A DNA stretch of 16,074 nucleotides from the NCBI GenBank assembly GCA_910585345.1, contig CAJUDS010000028.1:1-16074 (forward strand). Reading direction: 5' to 3'. Source of the DNA: an uncultured Lachnospiraceae bacterium (GTDB lineage: Bacteria; Bacillota; Clostridia; Lachnospirales; Lachnospiraceae). Below, piece by piece: positions 1 to 6,636 of the stretch. Position 1 is the first letter of the stretch; each line of letters opens with the position of its first letter. Below the pieces are notes generated by a model. That model saw nothing but the letters and a program-made list of their open reading frames with translations. It made no database searches and was not told the DNA's origin. The position numbers were made by a program, and so were the translations under genes.

Positions 1-1
1 C

Positions 2-118
2 TTTGCAAAAGTACAGTTTGTAAAACCAAGAGATGCAGAACAGAGGTTAAAAGGAACATGGTTTTTCTCGGATAATTTTGTGGATTATTGGGAAAAGAAA
101 CCATACAGGAGGAAATGA
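2..118 (+). CDS. 3' end of an unrecognised protein (5' truncated by window)
   Basis: An open frame enters from the window edge and runs 38 codons to a TGA at 116-118. The visible tail (FAKVQFVKPRDAEQRLKGTW, then an aromatic and lysine/arginine-rich end, FVDYWEKKPYRRK) does not let me name a family. Its stop lies one base before the ATG of the next gene, and that gene's Shine-Dalgarno sequence AGGAGG (107-112) sits inside this frame. The two are therefore probably co-transcribed and translationally coupled. By association with the acyltransferase it may belong to a sugar or polysaccharide pathway, but that is inference only. Confidence 0.6.
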   Translation, partial: FAKVQFVKPRDAEQRLKGTWFFSDNFVDYWEKKPYRRK

Positions 119-119
119 A

Positions 120-701
120 ATGATAACGAGCTTTTATTCGAAGGAAGAAATTTATGATATGGGATTTAAGAGCTGTGGTGAGAATGTTCTAATTAGCCGT
201 AAGGCAAGTATTTACGGAGTGTCCAATATTTCAATCGGTGAAAATGTAAGAATTGACGATTTTTGCATATTAAGCGGCAATATTACATTGGGGAATTATA
301 TTCATATTGGCGCATATTCGGCGCTTTTTGGCGGAGCAAAAGGAATAGAGATGATGGATTTTTCAGGGCTTTCCTCCCGATGTGTAATTTACGCGGAAAC
401 AGATGATTATCAGGGTGATTTTCTTACCAATCCTACAGTATCAGATGCGTACAGGAATGTTTCCGGTGGAAAAGTAACGCTGCATAAGCATGTCATTATA
501 GGTTCCGGAACTTGTATTTTGCCGGATGTAACATTGGCGGAAGGAGTATCTGTCGGAGCTATGTCCATGGTCAATCAATCTTTGGATGAGTGGGGCGTGT
601 ATGCAGGATGTCCATGTAAAAGGATAAAGGAAAGAAGTAAAAATTTAATTGCGTTGGAGCAGAAGTTTAAAGAATATGTAGGAGAACAAAATTTAATCTG
701 A
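120..701 (+). CDS. Hexapeptide-repeat (left-handed beta-helix) O/N-acyltransferase
   Basis: The 193-residue protein has repeating hexads typical of left-handed beta-helix acyltransferases. They fall at about residues 21-70 (ISRKASIYGVSNISIGENVRI and onward) and 118-152 (HKHVIIGSGTCILPDVTLAEGVSVGAMS), ending in a GxPxKxIKER-like segment (GCPCKRIKER, 163-172). The family transfers an acetyl group from acetyl-CoA to a sugar hydroxyl or amino group; WbbJ, galactoside O-acetyltransferase and VioB-like enzymes are relatives. The acceptor cannot be read from sequence. I chose ATG 120 over an in-frame ATG at 78 because AGGAGG lies 7 bases upstream and because 78 would overlap the preceding gene heavily. 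It is probably the last gene of a surface-glycan or nucleotide-sugar cluster lying mainly to the left of the window. The broad family is certain; the exact role is not. Confidence 0.85.
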   Translation: MITSFYSKEEIYDMGFKSCGENVLISRKASIYGVSNISIGENVRIDDFCILSGNITLGNYIHIGAYSALFGGAKGIEMMDFSGLSSRCVIYAETDDYQGDFLTNPTVSDAYRNVSGGKVTLHKHVIIGSGTCILPDVTLAEGVSVGAMSMVNQSLDEWGVYAGCPCKRIKERSKNLIALEQKFKEYVGEQNLI

Positions 702-720
702 TTCGTATCAACAGAGTGTA

Positions 721-740
721 TGCCAAAATGGCAGCTGCCA
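721..740. repeat. Alternating TGCCA / TGGCA / TGCCA inverted repeats
   Basis: TGCCA (721-725), TGGCA (729-733) and TGCCA (736-740) alternate in orientation. They form two mutually exclusive hairpins: TGCCA-AAA-TGGCA, and the perfect 12-bp palindrome TGGCAGCTGCCA (729-740). No T-run follows, so this is not a canonical terminator for the acyltransferase. It could be a protein binding site or chance. Confidence 0.4.
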
Positions 741-786
741 CAGGACAGACACGTTCATGGTGACAATATTCATTGGGGATTTTCGC

Positions 787-815
787 TTGTCTTCCCGAGG
801 GAATCGGGCTATAAT
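787..815 (+). promoter_or_regulatory. Sigma-A promoter of the rubredoxin gene with spacer palindrome
   Basis: A -35 TTGTCT (787-792) and a perfect -10 TATAAT (810-815) are separated by exactly 17 bases. The spacer region holds the palindrome TTCCCGAGGGAA (792-803) and also an overlapping CCCGA/TCGGG repeat (794-798 / 804-808). A dyad inside the spacer is a typical repressor site, but its regulator is unknown. Confidence 0.75.
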
Positions 816-846
816 AAATGCATTATTCTGAAGGAGGTATCTGCAG

Positions 847-1470
847 ATGGATAAAGCTGCGATGTATCAACTGACGTATGGCCTTTTTGTATTGACAGCC
901 GCCGATGGCGGTAAGGACAACGGCTGTATTATCAATACGGCGGGACAGGTGACAAGCGAGCCAAACAGAATCAGCATTGCTGTGAATAAGGCAAACTATA
1001 CCCATGATATGGTGCTGGCGAGCCGTAAATTTACGGTGTCAGTGATCAGTGAAGCCGCAGATTTCGGACTTTTTAAGCGGTTTGGATTTCAGTCGGGTAA
1101 AGACAGGGATAAATTTGAGGGTTTTGCAGGCTGCCAAAGAGGAAGCAACGGCGTTCTTTTTGTCACGGAAGGAACCAATGCCTATATTTCCGCGCAGGTG
1201 GAGCAGACATTGGATCTGGGGACGCATACATTGTTTATTGCCACAGTGACGGATATGGAGGTACTGTGCGACATATCTTCCGCCACCTATGGCTATTACC
1301 AGAGCAATATCAAACCAAAGCCGCAGAATGCGGGAAAGACGGCGGGAGGAAAGACGGTGTGGCGCTGCAGTGTCTGCGGTTATGAGTATGTGGGTGAAGA
1401 ACTACCTGCGGATTTTATCTGTCCGCTCTGTAAGCACCCGGCTTCTGATTTTGAAAAAGTGACAGAGTAA
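847..1470 (+). CDS. hrb: High-molecular-weight rubredoxin: flavin reductase domain fused to rubredoxin
   Basis: The 207-residue protein has an N-terminal FMN-binding split-barrel flavin reductase domain (about 1-155: LTYGLFVLTA, NTAGQVTSEPNRISIAVNK). A short Gly/Lys/Pro linker follows, then a C-terminal rubredoxin domain (about 171-207). The rubredoxin iron ligands are visible as two CxxC pairs, Cys174/177 (CSVCGY) and Cys192/195 (CPLC). Proteins of this architecture, such as Moorella Hrb, pass electrons from NAD(P)H to flavodiiron proteins that reduce oxygen or nitric oxide in anaerobes. No flavodiiron gene is adjacent here. The start is well supported by AAGGAGG at 831-837. The gene is monocistronic, with its own promoter (787-815) and terminator (1487-1520), which fits a stress-induced function. 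Architecture and cofactor are clear; the physiological partner is inferred. Confidence 0.9.
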   Translation: MDKAAMYQLTYGLFVLTAADGGKDNGCIINTAGQVTSEPNRISIAVNKANYTHDMVLASRKFTVSVISEAADFGLFKRFGFQSGKDRDKFEGFAGCQRGSNGVLFVTEGTNAYISAQVEQTLDLGTHTLFIATVTDMEVLCDISSATYGYYQSNIKPKPQNAGKTAGGKTVWRCSVCGYEYVGEELPADFICPLCKHPASDFEKVTE

Positions 1471-1486
1471 ACAGGAGAAGTTTCGG

Positions 1487-1520
1487 CGGTATTGGAGTAC
1501 CTTTCAATACCGTCTTTTTC
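1487..1520 (+). terminator. Rho-independent terminator of the rubredoxin gene
   Basis: An 8-bp perfect stem, CGGTATTG (1487-1494) with CAATACCG (1505-1512), is closed by a 10-base loop and followed by the T-rich tract TCTTTTTCTG. It lies 17 bases after the stop codon. Confidence 0.85.
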
Positions 1521-1572
1521 TGTATTAAGAAAGATTTAATATTTTTTGTACTTTCCTCTTCATATTTTTCCT

Positions 1573-1601
1573 GTAACATAAGATATATATTGTGGTAAAG
1601 T
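1573..1601 (+). promoter_or_regulatory. Candidate promoter of the ABC exporter operon
   Basis: A weak -35 GTAACA (1573-1578) and an extended -10 TGGTAAAGT (hexamer 1596-1601) are 17 bases apart. Each hexamer matches consensus at four of six positions. This is the best candidate in the AT-rich interval after the upstream terminator. The weak -35 would suit activation by a regulator encoded elsewhere, which is inference. Confidence 0.4.
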
Positions 1602-1611
1602 ATTCATGCAG

Positions 1612-1652
1612 CTCTTTGCCTGCAGGAAGCCAGGTATCTGGGCATAAAAGAG
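1612..1652 (+). other. Stem-loop in the leader of the exporter operon
   Basis: CTCTTTGCC (1612-1620) pairs with GGCA plus AAGAG (1641-1652) through a three-base bulge, giving nine pairs. It falls in the predicted 5' leader just upstream of the Shine-Dalgarno AAGGA (1661-1665) and does not occlude it. No known riboswitch is recognised. Confidence 0.3.
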
Positions 1653-1673
1653 TACAAGATAAGGAAAACAGCG

Positions 1674-2366
1674 ATGTCAGAGTTGATTACACTGCAGAAT
1701 ATCTGCAAAATTTATAATCCCGGTGAAAATGAAGTCAGGGCGCTTGACGATGTTAGCCTGCGTGTGGAGGAAAACGAATTTGTAGCCATTATTGGACAGT
1801 CCGGTTCGGGAAAATCCACGCTGATGAATGTACTGGGCTGTCTGGACGTGCCTACGAGCGGCACATATATGCTGCACGGTCAGGATGTTTCCCATATGTC
1901 GGATAATGCGCTTTCGGATGTGCGCAATAAGGAGATCGGTTTTATATTCCAGGGGTTTAATCTGATTCAGAATCTGACCGCGCTGGAAAATGTGGAATTG
2001 CCACTGATTTACCGGAATGTGGGAAGAAAAGAGCGGATTTCATTATCTCTCGAAGCACTGAAAAAGGTAGGGCTGGAACAGCGTCTGACCCACAAGCCTT
2101 CGGAAATGAGCGGAGGCCAGCAGCAGAGAGTAGCGATTGCCAGAGCGATTGCCCAGGCGCCGCCGGTCATTTTGGCAGACGAGCCTACCGGTAATCTGGA
2201 TTCAGGTTCGACAAAAGAGATTATGGCAATTCTGCAGGAGCTTCACAGAGAAGGCAGAACGGTAATATTGATTACCCATGACAATGAAATAGCGGCGCAG
2301 GCAAAGCGGGTAATTAAGATCAGAGATGGGAAAATATGGTCGGATACCGCGCAGACTAAGGCGTAG
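1674..2366 (+). CDS. MacB-type ABC exporter ATP-binding protein
   Basis: This 230-residue nucleotide-binding subunit belongs to the LolD/MacB/FtsE class. All motifs are present: Walker A GQSGSGKST (41-49), Q-loop Q93, ABC signature MSGGQQQR (145-152), Walker B VILADE (165-170) with the following PTGNLDS D-loop, and the switch His202 (LITHD). The Shine-Dalgarno AAGGA lies 8 bases before the ATG. It is first in a three-gene set with a membrane-fusion adaptor and an FtsX-type permease. Together these form a tripartite-like MacAB exporter without an outer-membrane partner, as is usual in Gram-positive bacteria. Such systems export or give resistance to peptides, bacteriocins or lipids. No two-component system adjoins it within the window, so the substrate is unknown. 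Confidence 0.92.
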   Translation: MSELITLQNICKIYNPGENEVRALDDVSLRVEENEFVAIIGQSGSGKSTLMNVLGCLDVPTSGTYMLHGQDVSHMSDNALSDVRNKEIGFIFQGFNLIQNLTALENVELPLIYRNVGRKERISLSLEALKKVGLEQRLTHKPSEMSGGQQQRVAIARAIAQAPPVILADEPTGNLDSGSTKEIMAILQELHREGRTVILITHDNEIAAQAKRVIKIRDGKIWSDTAQTKA

Positions 2367-2452
2367 TGTTGACATTGCCCGGCAGGGAATGGCTGCAGGA
2401 AGCGCGTATGACAACGCCGCAGTAAAAATAGACAGCAGAGGGGAAAGGGAAA

Positions 2453-3958
2453 ATGTTTGGACGAAAAAAAGGCAGGGATAAGCTTCAGGATGGGAGCAAT
2501 GAAAAGAAAAAGATGAGTCCGCAAAAGAGAAAGAAAGTGATATGGCGTATGACGGCGGCCATCGCAGCGCTTCTGATTATCGGGGCATCGGTTTCCCGTT
2601 CCATGGAGAAGAAAAATATGCTGCCACAAGTACCGGCGGTACAGGTGGTCAGAGGGGATATTGAGACGACTGTCAGCACGAGCGGCGTGGTGGAAAGCGA
2701 GATCTCCCAGGTATATTATGCGCCGATGGCGGCTAAGGTTTCAGTGCTGAATGTGGAGCTTGGGGATGCGGTAAAGGCGGGGGACGTGCTTCTGGGTTAT
2801 GATACGGAGGATTTGGAATATAAGCAGAAATCCGACGCGCTTGACGCACAGGCCAGTGAGAACAGTTATCAGAGTTCTATTTCGGAGAGCAATAAGCAGG
2901 AATCAATTTACGCACAGTCCACGGAACAACTTGCCAATATTGAGATTATTATTGACGCGCAGCAGGCGTGTATCAAACAACTGCAGTACTATGTGGAAGA
3001 CGAAAAAAGCAGGCAGAAGCTGAAGTTATATGACGAGAAGTATCGGCTGAACCGCAGAATTAACAATCTGAATGTACAGTCTTACATCGAGGATACGGAA
3101 GGGGTTCATGTCTCTCAGGCGCAGGCGATGAACGAGCTGGAAGAAATCAACAGAAAGCTGGAAGAATTGGAGGAAAATAAGGAACTGACGGATATTGAAC
3201 GCCAGATTGTGCTGGAACAGGAAAAACTGGCGGATATGGAGATTTTACGGGATGAAATAAAGTCCGATAAAAATTCTTCAGAGACGTCGATTCTGGATGC
3301 GTATAAGAAAAAGGAATTAGAGGCGATTGCCGAAAAAGGCAGAATCAATGAAGAACTGGCGCAGGCACATCTGGAAGAGGCGCTTGCGGGCGTCAGGGCG
3401 GATTTCAACGGGATTATAACAGAGCTGGACATCAATGAAGGATTTGTGACAGAAGCGGGGACTAAGCTGATGAAGCTGGAAAGCAGCGATGATGTGCGGG
3501 TGAATATTTCGCTGTCCAAATATGATCTGGCAAAGGTAAAGCTGGGACAGAAAGCGGAAGTTACGATTTCCGGACAGATTTACGAAGGCACTGTCAGCAA
3601 GATTAACCGCATGGCGGAGAAAAACGATTCCGGTACGAGACTGGTATCCGCAGAGGTCCATGTGGATAATCCGGACGACAATATTTATCTGGGAATTGAG
3701 GGAAAGGTAGTCATCATGGCACAGAAATCGGAGAATACTCTGGTTGCGCCGCTTGCGGCTGTCAATGTCGACCAGGAAGGGGATTTCTGTTATGTCGTAA
3801 AAGAAGGATTGATCGAAAGAAAGTCGGTAACGACGGGATTGTCTGATGTGAACAGCATCGAAATACTGAGCGGGCTGGAAGAAGGAGACATCATCCTGAC
3901 GGACAGTTCGATGGGACTGACAGAGGGGATGCAGGTAGAACCGTTGTTGATGGAGTAA
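2453..3958 (+). CDS. MacA/HlyD-type membrane-fusion adaptor of ABC exporter
   Basis: The 501-residue protein has a lysine-rich cytoplasmic N-terminus (1-29) and one membrane helix (about 29-48). A split biotinyl-lipoyl domain follows, with its first half at about 88-122 (GDAVKAGDVLLGYDTED) and its second half near 313-345 (VRADFNGIITELDINEGFV). Between the halves lies a long hairpin rich in Glu, Lys and Gln (about 120-310), with clear heptads around ELEEINRKLEELEEN. Beta-barrel and membrane-proximal regions fill the C-terminus (VAPLAAVNVD, GLEEGDIIL). It would couple the ATPase/permease pair to substrate outside the membrane. The helical hairpin is long for MacA, which may matter for reach through a Gram-positive wall. 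The gap to the ATPase gene is 86 bases with no terminator, so the genes are likely one operon. Confidence 0.88.
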   Translation: MFGRKKGRDKLQDGSNEKKKMSPQKRKKVIWRMTAAIAALLIIGASVSRSMEKKNMLPQVPAVQVVRGDIETTVSTSGVVESEISQVYYAPMAAKVSVLNVELGDAVKAGDVLLGYDTEDLEYKQKSDALDAQASENSYQSSISESNKQESIYAQSTEQLANIEIIIDAQQACIKQLQYYVEDEKSRQKLKLYDEKYRLNRRINNLNVQSYIEDTEGVHVSQAQAMNELEEINRKLEELEENKELTDIERQIVLEQEKLADMEILRDEIKSDKNSSETSILDAYKKKELEAIAEKGRINEELAQAHLEEALAGVRADFNGIITELDINEGFVTEAGTKLMKLESSDDVRVNISLSKYDLAKVKLGQKAEVTISGQIYEGTVSKINRMAEKNDSGTRLVSAEVHVDNPDDNIYLGIEGKVVIMAQKSENTLVAPLAAVNVDQEGDFCYVVKEGLIERKSVTTGLSDVNSIEILSGLEEGDIILTDSSMGLTEGMQVEPLLME

Positions 3959-3989
3959 GGCGAAAGACTTTGAGAGAGGTAACTGGAAT

Positions 3990-5210
3990 ATGGGGCAGCT
4001 ATGGGAGTATATTAAAATTGCACTCATGAATATCAAAAGCAATAAAGGGCGTTCCGTTTTGACCATGTTGGGCATCATCATCGGTATTTCTTCGGTCATT
4101 ATGCTGATTTCGATTGGAAACGGCATAAAAGGACAGATCAACCAGGAATTGGAAAGCATGGCGGGTGGGCAGGTCTATTTGTACGTAAACTCCAAGACGA
4201 ATGAGGGCGACTATCTCAGCTTTACGGAGGATGATTTTGAGCTGGTGAAAGAAAAAGTTCCTCATGTGATCGGCGCCTCTCCTTCGTGGAACTGGTGGGG
4301 CGCCACCGTGACTACCAGAAAAGGAGAGTTTTCCACGGTATTACAGGGAGGAAACGAATACCAGGAGTACAGTTCACAGGAGCCGTTCTTATATGGGAGC
4401 TATTATACGAAAAGCGACTGCGATGCAAATCGGGATGTATGCGTGATTACCGAATACGGGGCGAAACAGTTATTTGGCACTGCGGATGTAGTGGGTGTGC
4501 CGATTGAACTGACGCTATATAATGTGACACGGGAACTGACGATTGTGGGCGTCAGGAAGGACAGTGATTCTATGATGCTCAATATGCTGAACGGCCAACA
4601 GATTTATATTGACGTGCCGCTTCAGACATTTTCCAATTTCGGATTTTATCTGGGAGATTTTGATTCGATGTATATTTATGGGGAATCGTCTGCTTATTCT
4701 TCCCAGATGGCCAAAGACGCAGTGCGTCTGTTGGAGGCAAAATATAATGTCAGAGGCGAAAACCTGATACAAGTTCAGGATTTTAATGATAATATGGACC
4801 AGATCGGCAGTATTTTAAACTATATTACGATCTTTGTCGCTTTTGTGGCGGCGATTTCCCTTTTGGTAGGCGGCATTGGCGTGATGAACATTATGCTTGT
4901 CTCGGTAACGGAGAGGACGCGTGAGATCGGTATCCGTAAAGCACTGGGCGCCAGGACCTCTTCTATTATGCTGCAGTTTTTGTCTGAATCCGCCATTATC
5001 ACTCTGGTAGGAGGATTGATTGGCATTTTGTTGGGGATCGGCGGCGCCATGGCAGTGTGCGGTGCGATCGGCTTTCGGTCGTCTGTGGATCCTGGCATTA
5101 TCCTGTCGGCAACTTTGTTTTCCTCAGGAGTCGGTTTGTTTTTTGGTATTTATCCGGCGCGGAAAGCTGCGAAACTCAGCCCGATCGAAGCGCTGCGGTT
5201 TATGTCGTGA
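3990..5210 (+). CDS. MacB-type (FtsX/DUF214) ABC exporter permease
   Basis: The 406-residue permease has the classic MacB layout. One N-terminal transmembrane helix (about 21-43, SVLTMLGIIIGISSVIMLISIG) precedes an extracytoplasmic MacB periplasmic core domain of about 220 residues. Three C-terminal helices follow (about 277-300, 325-350 and 368-388). Conserved FtsX-family segments include GGIGVMNIMLVSVTERTREIGIRKALGA and the C-terminal GIYPARKAAKLSPIEALR. It homodimerises and works with the ATPase and adaptor encoded just upstream; the gap to the adaptor gene is 31 bases. The ATPase is separate here rather than fused as in E. coli MacB, the usual arrangement in Firmicutes. Its TGA stop lies within the left copy of an 11-bp direct repeat at the edge of the long inverted-repeat region. 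Confidence 0.92.
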   Translation: MGQLWEYIKIALMNIKSNKGRSVLTMLGIIIGISSVIMLISIGNGIKGQINQELESMAGGQVYLYVNSKTNEGDYLSFTEDDFELVKEKVPHVIGASPSWNWWGATVTTRKGEFSTVLQGGNEYQEYSSQEPFLYGSYYTKSDCDANRDVCVITEYGAKQLFGTADVVGVPIELTLYNVTRELTIVGVRKDSDSMMLNMLNGQQIYIDVPLQTFSNFGFYLGDFDSMYIYGESSAYSSQMAKDAVRLLEAKYNVRGENLIQVQDFNDNMDQIGSILNYITIFVAFVAAISLLVGGIGVMNIMLVSVTERTREIGIRKALGARTSSIMLQFLSESAIITLVGGLIGILLGIGGAMAVCGAIGFRSSVDPGIILSATLFSSGVGLFFGIYPARKAAKLSPIEALRFMS

Positions 5211-5638
5211 CAGATTTTGACATGACAAACGCACGTGTGAACATTTTAGGAACATGCACAATCGGTTATCCTGGGCACTGCCCGGCATAGATTTCTGTAC
5301 GTACGCCGGGCAGTCTGCGCAGTTTTTCAGGACAATACTTTACTTTCGATTTCGCAAAATAAATCAATGACATGCACCGTAAAAAAGACAGTTTTCGCAA
5401 ATTTGTATGACAGTGGCGGACATCCTTGTCCGAAAATGGCATACAAATTCGCGAAATTGTACTTTTGCTCGGTGTGTGAATGATTTATCTTGCGAAATCC
5501 TGACAAGTTCTTTCAGCTGAAAACTGCGCAGAACCAAGCAGGAGCTGATACAGAAACTGGCAATTTGGCAAATGGGCGCTCACTACGGCTGTCACACAAA
5601 TGTTTATAATTTGTTCATTCATGCGTTTGTCGTGACAG
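5203..5638. repeat. Long imperfect inverted-repeat region (MITE-like element or structured RNA)
   Basis: This gene-free stretch pairs with itself over about 420 bases. The outer arms (5219-5254 against about 5601-5636) match at 27 of 36 positions without gaps, including a shared GACAAACGCA. An inner inverted repeat of about 217 bp (5315-5531) begins and ends with CTGCGCAG and carries near-identical blocks; GATTTCGCAAAATAAATCA in the left arm matches the right arm's complement at 18 of 19 positions. It closes on a perfect tip, CGGACA-TCCT-TGTCCG (5417-5432). A second local hairpin (5277-5314) sits in the left shoulder. TGTCGTGACAG occurs as a direct repeat at both outer edges (5203-5213, 5628-5638). 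No coding region is supported. Whether it is a transposable miniature element, a structured RNA or a terminator complex cannot be told from one copy. Confidence 0.75.
5277..5314 (+). terminator. GC-rich hairpin, possible end of the exporter operon
   Basis: ACTGCCCGGC (5277-5286) and GCCGGGCAGT (5305-5314) form a perfect 10-bp stem with an 18-base loop. The nearest T-run (5323-5327) begins 9 bases after the stem, separated by the palindrome CTGCGCAG, so it is not a textbook intrinsic terminator. It is nevertheless the strongest hairpin after the permease gene. Confidence 0.35.
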
Positions 5639-5654
5639 GTTTTTACCACAGGTC

Positions 5655-5694
5655 TTGCACCTCCATTTCATTTTCGGTATAATGGGATGGAGGT
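5655..5694 (+). promoter_or_regulatory. Strong promoter of the YcxB-like/tsaE gene run, with overlapping inverted repeat
   Basis: The -35 TTGCAC (5655-5660) and perfect -10 TATAAT (5678-5683) are 17 bases apart. The predicted start near 5690 coincides with the Shine-Dalgarno TGGAGG (5688-5693), so the leader would be only about ten bases. ACCTCCAT (5659-5666) is the exact inverse complement of ATGGAGGT (5687-5694). This dyad spans the core promoter and could be an operator. Confidence 0.75.
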
Positions 5695-5700
5695 ATTTTT

Positions 5701-6180
5701 ATGGAACTGCAATTTCAAACGAAAATGACAACGAATATTTTGTATGATTATATGCTGCATCATACGTATAACAGTCCGTCAGGTATTTTAGGAAGCGGAA
5801 TCGGCGCGGCGTTTATAGCGGCTTTTTTTGGGACGGGAAACTTTATGTGCCTGCTTGCAGGCATCGTGCTGCTGCTCTACCTTCCCTGCAGCCTGTTGAT
5901 CCGTTCCGTGAAACAAATGCATAATACGCCTGCATTCCGGGAGCCGCTTTCTTATCGAATCAGCGGGGAAGGAATCGAGGTGTCGCAAGGGGAGCAGAGC
6001 CAGTTGCAGAAATGGGAAAATATTTACAGGGTGGTTTCCACCAGAGGTAGCATTATTGTATACAATACAAAAGTGAACGCATGGATTTTTCCGCGCAGGG
6101 ATATGGGAGAGAAGACGCCAGGGGTTATTGAGATGATTTCCACCCATATGCCTCCGGACAAAGTCAGAATACGGTGGTAG
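5701..6180 (+). CDS. YcxB-like membrane protein
   Basis: This 159-residue protein has two closely spaced membrane helices near the N-terminus (about 28-43 and 47-67) and a soluble C-terminal domain (about 85-155). The C-terminal pattern, YRISGEGIEVSQGEQSQLQKWENIYRVV followed by IIVYNTKVNAWIFPRRDM, matches what I know of the YcxB-like family: a small two-helix protein with a PH-like beta fold. Function is unknown. It starts the transcription unit that continues, four bases after its stop, into tsaE. Assignment is by pattern recall and should be confirmed against the YcxB family profile. Confidence 0.75.
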   Translation: MELQFQTKMTTNILYDYMLHHTYNSPSGILGSGIGAAFIAAFFGTGNFMCLLAGIVLLLYLPCSLLIRSVKQMHNTPAFREPLSYRISGEGIEVSQGEQSQLQKWENIYRVVSTRGSIIVYNTKVNAWIFPRRDMGEKTPGVIEMISTHMPPDKVRIRW

Positions 6181-6184
6181 TCAT

Positions 6185-6607
6185 ATGGTATATGAGACGA
6201 GGAGTGCTGAAGAAACATTAGCGCTGGGCAGACGTATCGGGCAGGAAGCAAAGCCCGGACAAATTTATGCGCTGTCCGGTGATCTCGGTGTTGGAAAAAC
6301 AGTGTTTACACAGGGAATGGCACAAGGGCTGGGCATCACGGAACCGGTGAGCAGCCCTACGTTTACGATTGTACAGGTTTATGAGGGAGGGCGTCTGCCG
6401 TTCTATCATTTTGATGTGTACCGCATTGGCGACGTGACAGAGATGGAAGAGATCGGTTATGAGGACTGCTTTTTTGGAGAGGGCGTCTGCCTGATCGAAT
6501 GGGCGGAACTGATTGCTGATATTCTTCCGGATGACTGTATTCGTATTGTCATCCGGAAGAATCTGCAGGAAGGATTTTCTTACAGGCAGATTACAATAGA
6601 TTCGTAA
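6185..6607 (+). CDS. tsaE: TsaE, ATPase of tRNA t6A37 synthesis
   Basis: The 140-residue P-loop ATPase has Walker A GDLGVGKT (32-39), the family segment SSPTFTI (56-62), HFDVYR (75-80) and a Walker B-like region with CLIEWAE (102-108). TsaE works with the TsaB-TsaD pair in bacterial synthesis of N6-threonylcarbamoyladenosine at position 37 of tRNAs that read ANN codons. It acts in the cytoplasm and its ATPase is needed to reset the complex. tsaB follows after 29 bases and tsaD lies 3 kb downstream in the same gene run. The threonylcarbamoyl-AMP synthase (TsaC/Sua5) is not in the window. Length and motifs are standard. Confidence 0.95.
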   Translation: MVYETRSAEETLALGRRIGQEAKPGQIYALSGDLGVGKTVFTQGMAQGLGITEPVSSPTFTIVQVYEGGRLPFYHFDVYRIGDVTEMEEIGYEDCFFGEGVCLIEWAELIADILPDDCIRIVIRKNLQEGFSYRQITIDS

Positions 6608-6636
6608 GAAAGGGAAAGACAGGCGGTTTTATTTTT

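Noticed and set aside
78..701. Longer start for the acyltransferase at ATG 78
   Set aside because: It lacks a ribosome binding site and would overlap the preceding frame. ATG 120 has AGGAGG at ideal spacing.
3317..4159. 280-residue open frame on the minus strand
   Set aside because: It lies antisense across the adaptor and permease genes, has no ribosome binding site and no recognisable protein pattern. The opposite strand encodes clear families.
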